64,000 nucleotides of DNA from Comamonas sp. SCN 65-56 (GCF_001724135.1 NZ_MEDS01000025.1:62001-126000); one strand, 5' to 3'. Positions 41,395-51,900 are shown, numbered from the stretch's first letter. A program made the numbers and translations. The notes: generated by a model from the letters alone, not told the origin.

Positions 41395-42606
41395 TTACCG
41401 CAGCAGCGAGAGCACTTGCTGCGGCAGCTGGTTGGCCTGCGCCACCATCGCGGTGCCGGCCTGCTGCAGGATCTGCGAGCGGCTCAGGTTCGCGGTTTCC
41501 TTGGCGAAGTCGGCATCCGTGATGCGACCCCGCGAGGCGGACACGTTCTCGACCATGATGTCGATGTTGTTCACCGAGTTCTCGAAGCGGCTTTGCAAGG
41601 CACCCAAGTCAGCACGGGCGGTGTTCACCTGGTCGATCGCCTTGTCGATCTTCTTGAGCGCTACCCAAGCATCCTTTTGCGTATCGACCGTCAGGGTATC
41701 GATGCCCTTCTGGCTGTTCTTCGCGGCCAAGGTGGGGGTGGCGAAACCAGAATTGGCTACCGTGAAGCCAGCGAGCGCCGGCACGTCCGCATTGCCGGTG
41801 GTCGCATCCACCTTCGATGACATCAACTCCAGCTTGTAAGTGCCATCGTCGTTCTTGGTCAGGAAGGCCGTCACCCCGGTATCGGCAGACTTGTTGTTGA
41901 TCGCCGACACCACTTGCCCCAAGCGCTCGGTCGTCGAGCCGGCCGCCTTGATGACACCCAGATCGACCGTCGTACCGGCGGAGCCCGTTGTCGTGATGGT
42001 CAGCGTATTGGCGGCGATTTCCGTGTTGTAGCCCGTGAAACCCGCTGCCGCAGTGTCAATACTTGCCACTGAACCTTCGGCATAGGAAACACTGGACAAC
42101 CCGCTGGTGCGGGTATCCGCAAGCGCGCCGACGGTAATGTTGTCGCCCGCATTGGCGCCCACCTGGAACAGCGCACCTGCAAAAGAGCCATCCAGGATTT
42201 TTTGACCATTGAATGTGGTCGATTTCGCCACGCGGTCGATTTCGTTGGTCATCTGCTTGACTTCCGCCTGCAGCGCCTCGCGGTCGGCCTTGCTGTTGGT
42301 GGCGTTGCTCGCCTGCACCGCCAGTTCACGCATGCGCTGCAGCATGTCGCCCACCTTGCCCAGCGCACCTTCAGCCGTCTGCGCCAGCGAGATGCCGTCG
42401 TTGGCATTGCGTGAGGCGACGGTGAAACCGCGGATCTGCGTCGTCATGCGCTCGGCAATCGCCAAGCCGGCCGCGTCGTCCTTGGCGCTGTTGACGCGCA
42501 AGCCCGACGAAATGCGCTGCATGGATATGGACAACGAAGCCCCGGAAAGACCCAGGTTGCGCTGGGCCGTGAGCGATGCGACGTTGGTATTGATGGTCAT
42601 TGCCAT
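41395..42606 (-). CDS. fliC: Flagellin FliC, first copy
   Basis: The filament subunit; 403 residues from the ATG at 42606 (AAGGAG eight bases upstream). Conserved ends are QRISSGLRVNSAKDDAAGLA, IAERMTTQIRGFTVASRNAN and the C-terminal NVSASRGRITDADFAKETAN, LSRSQILQQAGTAMVAQANQ. The central variable domain (about residues 175-300) is rich in Ser/Thr/Ala, the usual site of O-glycosylation. It is inverted relative to a second flagellin gene 327 bases away. A clear sigma-28 promoter and a leader palindrome lie upstream. Confidence 0.97.
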   Translation of the reverse strand: MAMTINTNVASLTAQRNLGLSGASLSISMQRISSGLRVNSAKDDAAGLAIAERMTTQIRGFTVASRNANDGISLAQTAEGALGKVGDMLQRMRELAVQASNATNSKADREALQAEVKQMTNEIDRVAKSTTFNGQKILDGSFAGALFQVGANAGDNITVGALADTRTSGLSSVSYAEGSVASIDTAAAGFTGYNTEIAANTLTITTTGSAGTTVDLGVIKAAGSTTERLGQVVSAINNKSADTGVTAFLTKNDDGTYKLELMSSKVDATTGNADVPALAGFTVANSGFATPTLAAKNSQKGIDTLTVDTQKDAWVALKKIDKAIDQVNTARADLGALQSRFENSVNNIDIMVENVSASRGRITDADFAKETANLSRSQILQQAGTAMVAQANQLPQQVLSLLR

Positions 42607-42670
42607 GATCTCACTCCTTGAGAGGCGGTCCAGCGCCTCGATTGCTTGCACCGGCTGAGCCCGGCTACCG

Positions 42671-42690
42671 ACAAATTCACGCGAATTTGT
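42671..42690 (-). promoter_or_regulatory. 20-base palindrome in the fliC1 leader
   Basis: ACAAATTCACGCGAATTTGT: perfect 8-base arms around a 4-base loop, starting about ten bases downstream of the sigma-28 -10 element, so at or near the transcript 5' end. It could be a 5' stabilising hairpin in flagellin mRNA or a repressor operator. Confidence 0.6.
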
Positions 42691-42698
42691 TATCAGGG

Positions 42699-42725
42699 TT
42701 ATCGGGGCGGTGCCGGGGAACTTGA
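42699..42725 (-). promoter_or_regulatory. Sigma-28 (FliA)-type promoter of fliC1
   Basis: On the minus strand TCAAGTTC, 11 bases, CCCGATAA. The -10 matches GCCGATAA at 7 of 8; the -35 matches TAAAGTTT at 6 of 8. It lies about 93 bases upstream of the fliC1 ATG. Confidence 0.8.
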
Positions 42726-42933
42726 GGGTTTTGAAACAAATTTTGTCGGCCCTGCCTTGCGGGCCGCCTTCAGAACCGCCGAGATAGCGCCCGTTCCCGG
42801 CTTTTTTCCCCCTTATGGCACAGCGGCAATTGGGAAGAATCACCTCCATCGCCGGGCTTGCCGATTGCTCGACCGTCCCCCAACCCGGGATTTCGGCGAT
42901 GAACAAGCCCAATCAACGTGGAGGTTTCCCGAC

Positions 42934-44163
42934 ATGGCTGCCACTATCAACACCAACGTCCCATCGCTCAACGCCCAGCGCAACCTGAGCCTGTCGAGCG
43001 CGTCGCTGGCCGTTTCCATGCAGCGCCTGTCCTCGGGCCTGCGGGTCAACAGCGCCAAGGACGACGCAGCCGGCCTGGCCATCGCCGAGCGCATGAACAC
43101 CCAGATCAAGGGCCTGACCATGGCCTCGCGCAACGCCAACGACGGCATCTCGCTGGCGCAGACGGCCGAAGGCTCGCTGGGCAAGATCGGCGACATGCTG
43201 CAGCGCATGCGTGAACTGGCGGTGCAATCGAGCAACGCCACCAACAGCGCCGATGACCGCAAGGCCCTGCAGGCCGAAGTCAAGCAACTCAGCGACGAAA
43301 TCGACCGCGTGGCCAAGCAGACCACCTTCAACGGCCAGAAGATTCTCGATGGCAGCTTCATCGGCGCAGTCTTCCAGGTGGGCGCCAATTCTGGCGACAA
43401 CGTCACCGTCGGCGCACTCACCGACACACGCGCCGCCGGCCTGTCCAACATCATGTTTTCTACCGGCTCGCTGCCGGCGGTAGATGCCACCGATGCCACG
43501 GTCAGTACCTTCGCCGCCAAGATCGACGCCGGCTCGCTCACCATTCAAGTCGGCAGCGCCCCGGCGGTGGATATCGGCGAAATCCGCCCCGCCGGCTCAG
43601 GCGTGCAGCGCCTGGGTGATGTGGTGGCGGCCATCAACAACAAATCCGCCGATACCGGGGTGACGGCCTTCATGACCAAGAACCCGGACGGCAGCTACAA
43701 GATTGAATTCATGTCGTCCAAGCTGGACGGTGCGACCCCGCCCATGCCGGAAGCCGTCACCTTCACCGGCTTCCAGGCTGCGTCCACCGGTCTGACCGAT
43801 GCGGCAATGAACGCCATGCTGAGCCCAGCCACCGGCACCGACATCAAGGGCATAGACCAGCTGACCATCGCCACCCAGAAAGACGCCTGGATCGCGCTCA
43901 AGAAGATCGACAGCGCCATCGACCAGGTCAACGGCGCGCGCGCAGAACTGGGCGCGCTGCAAAGCCGGTTTGAAAACGCGGTGAACAACATCGATATCCA
44001 GGTGGAAAACCTGGCGGCTTCGCGCGGGCGCATCATCGACGCCGACTTCGCCAAGGAAACCGCCAACCTCAGCCGCACGCAGATCCTGCAGCAGGCCGGC
44101 ACCGCCATGGTGGCCCAGGCCAACGCCATACCGCAGCAGGTACTGCAGTTGCTGCAGCGCTGA
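42934..44163 (+). CDS. fliC: Flagellin FliC, second copy
   Basis: A second filament subunit of 409 residues from the ATG at 42934 (GGAGG upstream). N-terminal conserved parts (QRLSSGLRVNSAKDDAAGLA, QIKGLTMASRNANDGISLAQ) and C-terminal parts (NLAASRGRIIDADFAKETAN, LSRTQILQQAGTAMVAQANA) closely follow the first copy, while the central domain differs. It is divergent from fliC1 and leads into the modification island after a terminator. Confidence 0.97.
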   Translation: MAATINTNVPSLNAQRNLSLSSASLAVSMQRLSSGLRVNSAKDDAAGLAIAERMNTQIKGLTMASRNANDGISLAQTAEGSLGKIGDMLQRMRELAVQSSNATNSADDRKALQAEVKQLSDEIDRVAKQTTFNGQKILDGSFIGAVFQVGANSGDNVTVGALTDTRAAGLSNIMFSTGSLPAVDATDATVSTFAAKIDAGSLTIQVGSAPAVDIGEIRPAGSGVQRLGDVVAAINNKSADTGVTAFMTKNPDGSYKIEFMSSKLDGATPPMPEAVTFTGFQAASTGLTDAAMNAMLSPATGTDIKGIDQLTIATQKDAWIALKKIDSAIDQVNGARAELGALQSRFENAVNNIDIQVENLAASRGRIIDADFAKETANLSRTQILQQAGTAMVAQANAIPQQVLQLLQR

Positions 44164-44195
44164 GCAGCCCTCTGCAAGGTTTTTCCAAGGCCTCG

Positions 44196-44235
44196 GCCGT
44201 TCTGGCGTCTATCATGGCGACAGAACGGCTTTTTT
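44196..44235 (+). terminator. Rho-independent terminator of the second flagellin gene
   Basis: GCCGTTCTG and CAGAACGGC form a perfect 9-base stem followed by TTTTTT. It separates flagellin transcription from the ACP gene, whose start is 28 bases further on. Confidence 0.85.
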
Positions 44236-44262
44236 CATTTTCCATAGCACCTAGCGCACACC

Positions 44263-44490
44263 ATGACAATCGCCATCGCTGATTTCATCGATCAATTCCA
44301 GACCGCCGTGGACTTTCAGGAGCCCGTCGAAGTCACCGCCGACACGGAACTGCGCAGCCTGCCCGAATGGGATTCGCTCGCCGCGCTGGGCGTCATCGTG
44401 ATGTTTGACGTGGAATTCGGCAAAACCATCACCGGCGACGACATCAAGGCCTGCACCACCATCGCCGACCTGCACCGGCTGCTTGGTTGA
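44263..44490 (+). CDS. Acyl carrier protein
   Basis: A 75-residue stand-alone ACP. The phosphopantetheine Ser is in LPEWDSLAALGVIVMFDVEF, matching the usual DSL context, with acidic helix character and a DDIKACTTIADLHRLL C-terminus. It is 19 bases before a ketoacyl-ACP synthase III gene, so this ACP is probably dedicated to the island rather than housekeeping. A carrier for a short acyl chain is inferred. Confidence 0.9.
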   Translation: MTIAIADFIDQFQTAVDFQEPVEVTADTELRSLPEWDSLAALGVIVMFDVEFGKTITGDDIKACTTIADLHRLLG

Positions 44491-44509
44491 CCACTTCGGG
44501 AGACGCACC

Positions 44510-45547
44510 ATGGCACTTTCCACGCTGCACCACGTGCGCTTTGCCGGCATTGCCAGCTGCGTGCCGCACCGCGTGCTCGACAACCTGCGCGACTGCCCGC
44601 CCTCGCAGCGCTCCGAGCGCGAGCGCCTGGTGCGCAACATCGGCATCCAGACCCGGCGCATCTGCCCCGAATGGCAGACCTTCTCAGACCTGGCCTGCGT
44701 CGCCACTGAAAAGCTGCTGGAGGAGCTGCAGTGGCAGCGCGAGGAGATCGACGCACTGATCGTCGTCACCCAATCGCCCGATTACCTGACCCCGGCCACC
44801 GCCATCATCGTGCAGGACCGCCTGGGGCTGGCGCATTCGACGATTGCCTTTGACGTGAACCTGGGCTGCTCGGGCTACCCGTTCGGCCTGCACCTGCTGG
44901 GCAGCATGATCAGCGCCGGCGGGGTGAAGAAGGCGCTGCTGCTGGTGGGCGATAAATGCGCGAACGTGAAAGACCCTTTGTTTTCCGACGCGGGCACTGC
45001 CACCGCGCTGGAATTCGACGCCAGCGCGCCGCCGATGTACTTTGATTTGAACAGCGACGGCAGCGGCCAGCGCGCCATCATGCTGCCGGCAGGCGGGCAC
45101 CGCGAGCCCTACAGCATCCGCCACGCCATCCCCTCGCGCGACGAACACGGAAACACCGTCATGCCCGGCGACTTGATCCTCGATGGCCCGGCCGTGCTGA
45201 GCTTTTCCACGCAACGCGTACCGCCTGCCGTGCAGCGTCTGCTGGAGTACACCGGGCTGGAGAAGGACGCGATCGATTATTTCGTCTTCCACCAGGCCAA
45301 CCGGATGATCAACGAGACCATCCGCAAAAAGCTGCAGCTGCCGCCAGAAAAAGTACCCAGCACCTTGCACGACCTGGGCAACACCAGCGGTGCCTCGCTG
45401 CCCATCACCATGACGGCTCGGCTGCATGACACCTTGGCGCAAGGCAGGCACAAGCTGCTGCTCAGCGGTTTCGGCATCGGGCTGTCGTGGGGTTCGGTGG
45501 TCCTGGATATCGAAGGCGCACGCTTTCCGGCGATGCTGGAGGCGTGA
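44510..45547 (+). CDS. 3-oxoacyl-ACP synthase III family protein
   Basis: A 345-residue FabH/KAS III-type condensing enzyme from the ATG at 44510 (GGGAG upstream). The catalytic Cys is in FDVNLGCSGYPFGLHLLGSM, the His in FVFHQANRMINETIRK and the Asn in LHDLGNTSGASLPITMT. Stand-alone KAS III enzymes like this occur in flagellin and O-antigen sugar islands, where they make a short 3-oxoacyl-ACP. Beside an ACP and a reductase gene, synthesis of a hydroxyacyl-ACP is the natural reading. Confidence 0.92.
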   Translation: MALSTLHHVRFAGIASCVPHRVLDNLRDCPPSQRSERERLVRNIGIQTRRICPEWQTFSDLACVATEKLLEELQWQREEIDALIVVTQSPDYLTPATAIIVQDRLGLAHSTIAFDVNLGCSGYPFGLHLLGSMISAGGVKKALLLVGDKCANVKDPLFSDAGTATALEFDASAPPMYFDLNSDGSGQRAIMLPAGGHREPYSIRHAIPSRDEHGNTVMPGDLILDGPAVLSFSTQRVPPAVQRLLEYTGLEKDAIDYFVFHQANRMINETIRKKLQLPPEKVPSTLHDLGNTSGASLPITMTARLHDTLAQGRHKLLLSGFGIGLSWGSVVLDIEGARFPAMLEA

Positions 45548-45637
45548 GCTGCATGGTATGGCGCCGCGAAAATTTCTTCTGCCACAACTCCAAAAAAGTA
45601 GCATTCTGCGCATATTACGCGGGCGTCAGAGCAAAAA

Positions 45638-46405
45638 ATGACTGATGTATTCAAAAACCCGTTCTCGCTCCAAGGCAAACGCATTCTGGTGACTGGATCG
45701 ACCTCTGGCTTGGGCAAAACCATCGCCATCACCTGCGCCCACATGGGCGCTGAACTGATCGTCACCGGACGGGATAGCGAGCGCCTGGCACACACCCTGG
45801 CGCAATTGCAAACCATCTCCGCACGCGCGCACCTGGCCGTACAGGCTGATTTGACCCAAGCACGAGGGCGCGATGCCTTGGTAGCCGCCGCAGGTCAGGC
45901 GCCACTCGATGGCGTGGTGCACAGCGCAGGCATCTCACGCCTGAGCCCGGTGCGCATGATCACAGAGCAACACCTGCGAGAAGTGCAAGCGATCAACGTG
46001 GACGCGCCCATGCTGCTGACGCAAGCCCTGCTCAAGCGCAACCTGGTGGCCACGGATGGTTCCATGGTGTTCATCGCCAGCATCGCGGCACACATCGGCG
46101 TCCCCGGCGTTGCCGCCTACTCGGGCACCAAGGCCGCACTGCTGGCCATGGTGCGCTGCCTGGCCATGGAAGTAGTCAAGCGGCGCATCCGCGCCAATTG
46201 CCTCTCACCGGCGCTGGTCGAAACGCCACTGCTCGATGCCACGGCCACCATGATCGGCTCGATGGAGCAAGAGCGCAGCAACTACCCGCTGGGGTTCGGC
46301 AAACCGCAAGACGTGGCCCATGCGGCCATCTTCATGCTGTCGGACGCCAGTCGCTGGATCACCGGAACCACGCTGGTGATGGATGGCGGGCTCACCATAA
46401 GCTAG
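45638..46405 (+). CDS. SDR-family oxidoreductase (FabG-like)
   Basis: A 255-residue short-chain dehydrogenase with the NAD(P) motif VTGSTSGLGKTIAI and catalytic Ser...Tyr-x3-Lys in VFIASIAAHIG and AAYSGTKAAL. The C-terminal ASRWITGTTLVMDGGLTIS is typical of FabG-like enzymes. By context it would reduce the 3-oxoacyl-ACP made by the upstream synthase. It is separated from that gene by 90 bases, unlike the tight spacing downstream. Confidence 0.9.
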   Translation: MTDVFKNPFSLQGKRILVTGSTSGLGKTIAITCAHMGAELIVTGRDSERLAHTLAQLQTISARAHLAVQADLTQARGRDALVAAAGQAPLDGVVHSAGISRLSPVRMITEQHLREVQAINVDAPMLLTQALLKRNLVATDGSMVFIASIAAHIGVPGVAAYSGTKAALLAMVRCLAMEVVKRRIRANCLSPALVETPLLDATATMIGSMEQERSNYPLGFGKPQDVAHAAIFMLSDASRWITGTTLVMDGGLTIS

Positions 46406-46411
46406 GCCAAC

Positions 46412-47056
46412 ATGTCGGACACTCGCCGTTGGGCCTTGATCGTTGGTGCCGGAGGGTTCGGGCGCGAGGTGTTGAGCTACATCGAAGACGACAACCCGCT
46501 GTTTCGCGTCAAGGGTTTCCTCGATAGCCGAGCCCACGCGCTGGACGCCACGCCGCGCGATACCCCCATCGTCGGCGACCCCTTGACCTATGAACCGGCG
46601 CCCGACGAGGTCTTCCTCGCCGCCCTTGGCGATCCGCGGCAGCGCTTCAAGTACACCGCCACACTACGCGACGTGCACCACGCGGACTTCGCAACGGTGG
46701 CTCATCCGAGCGCGCACATCAATCGGCACGCCCGCATGCGCCACGGCTGCATCATCGGGCCGCGCGTCAGCCTTTCCGTCGACGTGCAGATCGGGGAATT
46801 CAGCCACCTGCAGGAATACACCGTGGTGGGCCACGATGCGCGCGTAGGCAACTGGTGCCAGATCAACAGCCACTGCTCCATTGCGGGCGGCGCCCACATT
46901 GGCGACTTCGTCACCATCCATCCCAATTGCGTTGTTACCAGCGGCGCCGTGATTGGCGATGGTGTCACCGTGGCGGCGGGGAGTGCGGTCATCGGCCGTA
47001 TTCCTGACGGCATCACGGTGTTGGGCAATCCGGCGCGTCGCTTTTCTTTTCGTTAA
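46412..47056 (+). CDS. PglD/NeuD-type acyltransferase
   Basis: A 214-residue protein with an N-terminal Rossmann-like segment (ALIVGAGGFGREVLSYIEDD) and a C-terminal left-handed beta helix of hexapeptide repeats (NRHARMRHGCIIGPRVSLSV, GGAHIGDFVTIHPNCVVTSG, VTVAAGSAVIGRIPDG). This is the PglD/NeuD/VioB fold that N- or O-acylates amino sugars. With the ACP genes and a DegT aminotransferase, transfer of an acyl group to a 4-amino sugar is inferred. The start is 6 bases after the SDR stop. Confidence 0.88.
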   Translation: MSDTRRWALIVGAGGFGREVLSYIEDDNPLFRVKGFLDSRAHALDATPRDTPIVGDPLTYEPAPDEVFLAALGDPRQRFKYTATLRDVHHADFATVAHPSAHINRHARMRHGCIIGPRVSLSVDVQIGEFSHLQEYTVVGHDARVGNWCQINSHCSIAGGAHIGDFVTIHPNCVVTSGAVIGDGVTVAAGSAVIGRIPDGITVLGNPARRFSFR

Positions 47057-47080
47057 TACAACTCCGGTATCGACAACTCC

Positions 47081-48238
47081 ATGAGCCTCCTTGCACCCCT
47101 CATCGCATCGCTTGAGCGCTCTGCGGAACCCATCAGCCCCGCCGATATCGCTGCTCGATCATTCATCGCCCTAGGACCGAATTCGTCCTTGGGACTGAGC
47201 AAACTGAAGCCCCTTGTGCAAGCTGGAGCCCGCTTTGAATGGGCGGTGGATGACTACTGCACGGCTTCGCACATTGAAGGCATACCCGTCATCACCTCAG
47301 CACAATTGCTGGAGCGCGCCAAGAGGCTTCCTGCCGACGTAGTCGCCATTGATTTCACCCAATCGTCCTACAGCACAGGGTATTTCAAGGCGCTCACAGA
47401 GCGTGCAGGCATCGAATTGCGCGATCTTCTCCAGGCGCAGGCCTACTTCGATACCGTAGGGGTCTACGAGAGCGTACGCACGTATCGAGCCCGCACCATC
47501 GCGCGGGCCGATGACTGGCTGAAATTCGCGCAGCGCCTCGCAGATGATCGGAGCCGAGAAACCCTGTATGCCGTGCTTCTGCAGCGCCTGGAGCATGACC
47601 GGAACTGGGCTGCTGACATTCGCCTTGACGGCCGTGATGAATATTTCGGAAATGCAGACAGCAACACCTTCATCCTCGGGCACCAAGAGCACTTCGTCGA
47701 TTGCGGGGCCCACCGCGGCACAGTGCTACACAAGCTGCTGGGCATCACTTCTTGACGCTATGCCAGTTTGCATGCGTTCGAGCCTGATTCAGAAAATTTT
47801 GCCGTGTTGGCGCAGCCGACGCCGTGGCCGTTGGAGCGTTTTTACCCACACCCATGCGCAGTGGCTGAAAAAGCGCAAACGCTGCGTTTTCACCAAACCG
47901 GCACCGTCAGCAGCCATATGTCTGAACAAGGAGCGGTCAGCGTGCAATGCGTTCCTGTGGACGACTGGGTGGAAAAAGCCAGCTTCATGAAATTTGACGT
48001 CGAAGGTTTCGAGTCACGCGCACTGCGTGGGTCGCAGCGATTACTGCAACAACATCGCCCGCGCCTGGCCATCGCGGCTTACCACTACGCCACCGATATT
48101 CTTGACATCGCACAAACGCTGGATGATCTGGCACCCGGATACACCCTGTATCTGCGCCACCATCTCGGCTACCACTTCGACACCATCCTGTACGCCACGC
48201 CCCGCAAAGACTGGCATCCTATTGATACTGCTGCATGA
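47081..48238 (+). pseudogene. FkbM-family methyltransferase interrupted by an in-frame TGA
   Basis: The two track ORFs 47081-47755 and 47768-48238 are in the same reading frame, separated only by TGA at 47753-47755 and three codons. Read through, the text is ...FVDCGAHRGTVLHKLLGITS, stop, RYASLHAFEPDSENFAVLAQ..., which is the continuous SAM-binding core of FkbM methyltransferases. The N-terminal 130 residues resemble the extra domain seen in sugar-modifying FkbM proteins; KFDVEGFESRALRG and the C-terminal YTLYLRHHLGYHFDTILYA follow the family. One base change would restore a 385-residue enzyme. The second half has only a TTG as possible start. The 3' end overlaps the Rieske gene by 4 bases. 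Base composition is visibly lower in GC than the flagellar genes. Confidence 0.85.
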
Positions 48239-49347
48239 CTGATTCCACCCACCGTGTCAATCCAGAGGCCTATCGCGCACCAGAACACCACCTGCGTGAA
48301 TCGCAAACGTTGTTTCACACCAGCTGGCTCTTCGCCGGCCTCCTGCTAGAACTCGAAGCAAAAGCGCATTACGGCGTGCGACTAGGGGATACCGAGCTAC
48401 TTTTGCAGCGCGACAAACAGGGACGGCCGCGCGCCTTCCTGAATGTCTGCACCCACCGCCAAGCCCAGTTGTGCGAGCCTGGAGTGCATGCCGGGCCAGT
48501 GCGCTGCCCCTACCACAGTTGGGTCTTTGACCAGGAAGGCATGCCGACAGGCATTCCCTGCCGGCAGGCTTTCCCACAGGTCACGGCGTCCCCGGAAAAA
48601 TTCCGCCTGACCGAATTTGCCTGCGAAGCCGTGGGGCAGTCCATCTTCGTGCGCCTGGCCGCCGAAGGCCCCAGCTTGCGCGCCTATTTGGGCAACCAAT
48701 ATGCGTTCCTTGAACGCGCCAGCGCTGGCATGCACAGCGTGCAGGATGAATTCCAGGAAGAAGTCCACGCCAACTGGAAGGTGGTGATCGAGAACTCGCT
48801 GGAGGGCTATCACGTGCCCGCCGTGCATACCCGCACCTTCGGGCAGATCGACGGCATGAGCCGCGAAGAACAAGCCCCGGTCTTTTTTCTGGATGACCCA
48901 CGGCACAGCTATCTGGAGCATGCTGCCGACCCCGATTGGATCCGGCGATTTACCAGTGCCGAACGCAAGATCGGGCAGTGGCCGTGGCGATTCGAGCACT
49001 ACACGCACCGCATGATCTTTCCCAATCTCACGGTGACATCGTTCATGGGCTACAGCTTCCATATTCAGCGGTTTGACCCCGTCGCCACGAACCGCACCCG
49101 CGTGCATTCGCGCACGGTGGGCGTGCAGTTCGCCAACAGCACGGCAGTCGGTGCCAAGATGATCGAGCGCATTTATGCCGATGGCCATGCCTTCACCCGG
49201 CGGGTTTTCGCCGAGGACTGCGGCATCTGCCGAAGGGTGCAGGCCGGCCTGGAGCAGGCCACGCGCACAGCGGTGCTAGGTATCGGCATCGAGGACCGGG
49301 TGGCGCACTTTCAACGTGCATACCTGCAAGCCATGCCGCCCGCCTGA
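48235..49347 (+). CDS. Rieske non-heme iron oxygenase, alpha-type subunit
   Basis: A 370-residue Rieske 2Fe-2S oxygenase. The cluster ligands are CTHRQAQLC and CPYHSWVFD; the mononuclear iron motif is ENSLEGYHVPAVHTRTF. Family members hydroxylate or demethylate small aromatic or aliphatic substrates and need a reductase partner, which is not in the window. It overlaps the broken FkbM gene by 4 bases, so the two were translated together. In a sugar-modification island it may oxidise the sugar or its acyl group; this is inference. Confidence 0.9.
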   Translation: MTDSTHRVNPEAYRAPEHHLRESQTLFHTSWLFAGLLLELEAKAHYGVRLGDTELLLQRDKQGRPRAFLNVCTHRQAQLCEPGVHAGPVRCPYHSWVFDQEGMPTGIPCRQAFPQVTASPEKFRLTEFACEAVGQSIFVRLAAEGPSLRAYLGNQYAFLERASAGMHSVQDEFQEEVHANWKVVIENSLEGYHVPAVHTRTFGQIDGMSREEQAPVFFLDDPRHSYLEHAADPDWIRRFTSAERKIGQWPWRFEHYTHRMIFPNLTVTSFMGYSFHIQRFDPVATNRTRVHSRTVGVQFANSTAVGAKMIERIYADGHAFTRRVFAEDCGICRRVQAGLEQATRTAVLGIGIEDRVAHFQRAYLQAMPPA

Positions 49348-49388
49348 AAATTTCGTCATCCGCTTGTCTTGATCCGCGCGCATTCACT

Positions 49389-51290
<1,902 letters not shown>

Positions 51291-51299
51291 AGGGCTGTC

Positions 51300-51839
51300 G
51301 TGAAAGGCGATTCAACACAGTCTCTCAAACTTCACGTCGGGTGCGCGGATCTGCGCCTGGACGGGTTCATCAATATCGATTGCCGCCCTACCCCTGCCAC
51401 CGATCTGGTAGCACCGGCATGGGGCATTGCCGGGGTGGCGGGTGGCACCGTCGGTTTCATTTACTCACGGCACATGCTCGAACACCTCGACCCTGAAAAT
51501 GCACGAAGAACACTCCAGCATTGGCTTGCACTGCTGGAGCCTGGTGGCACGGTCAATGTCATCGTGCCGGACATCGAATTCCACGCACGGCAGCTTCTGG
51601 GGCTAACCCACAGTGTCTTGCCTGACCAAGAGCAGCACGCATTCGCCGGCTTCTGGGGTTGGCGCGACGTAGCGCGCGGAGGTGATCGAGAGGATGCCCA
51701 CCGATGGGGTTACACGCAAAAGACGTTAACCGCCGAGTTGATGCAGGCGGGCTTCGTCGGCGTCTACCGGCGTACCGTGGGCGCGGACACTAACCCTTGG
51801 CACCTTAATCTTTGCGCCAGCAAAGCAACGTCAGATTGA
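51300..51839 (+). CDS. Small SAM-dependent methyltransferase
   Basis: A 179-residue class I methyltransferase-like protein with a GTG start 9 bases after the previous stop. It begins LKLHVGCADLRLDGFINIDC (binding loop variant) and has IYSRHMLEHLDPENARRTLQ with HWLALLEPGGTVNVIVPDIE, the pattern of predicted sugar-island methyltransferases. It ends the plus-strand part of the island. Confidence 0.8.
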   Translation: MKGDSTQSLKLHVGCADLRLDGFINIDCRPTPATDLVAPAWGIAGVAGGTVGFIYSRHMLEHLDPENARRTLQHWLALLEPGGTVNVIVPDIEFHARQLLGLTHSVLPDQEQHAFAGFWGWRDVARGGDREDAHRWGYTQKTLTAELMQAGFVGVYRRTVGADTNPWHLNLCASKATSD

Positions 51840-51900
51840 TCGCCTTGATGACCGTCCTCGCCAGCAGAACCCCCTGACTTCTGATCGGGAATCATCATCA
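51840..51900. other. Short convergent gap
   Basis: 61 bases between the plus-strand methyltransferase and the minus-strand aminotransferase. ATCATCATCATCAAAAAAC adjoins the aminotransferase stop. No clear terminator hairpin was seen. Confidence 0.5.

Larger units (their letters stand above)
42607..42933. other. Divergent intergenic region between two flagellin genes
   Basis: 327 bases. The left half holds the fliC1 leader palindrome and sigma-28 promoter (minus). The right half must contain the promoter of the second flagellin gene; GTGGAGGTTT supplies its ribosome-binding site, and I found no convincing sigma-28 or sigma-54 promoter there. An internal GCGGGCCG-rich stretch and a CTTTTTTCCCCCTTA tract are present. 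No ORF of credit is seen. Confidence 0.6.

Noticed and set aside
42800-42933. Sigma-54 promoter for the second flagellin (TGGCACAGCGG near 42815)
   Set aside because: The GG and GC elements do not have the required 10-base spacing.
47753-47755. TGA as a selenocysteine codon or programmed read-through
   Set aside because: FkbM methyltransferases have no selenocysteine at this place, no SECIS-like hairpin was recognised and no known read-through signal follows.
47768-48238. Separate small FkbM gene
   Set aside because: Its start is only an in-frame TTG three codons after the TGA, no ribosome-binding site is seen and it lacks the first half of the SAM-binding fold. It is the second half of the interrupted gene.
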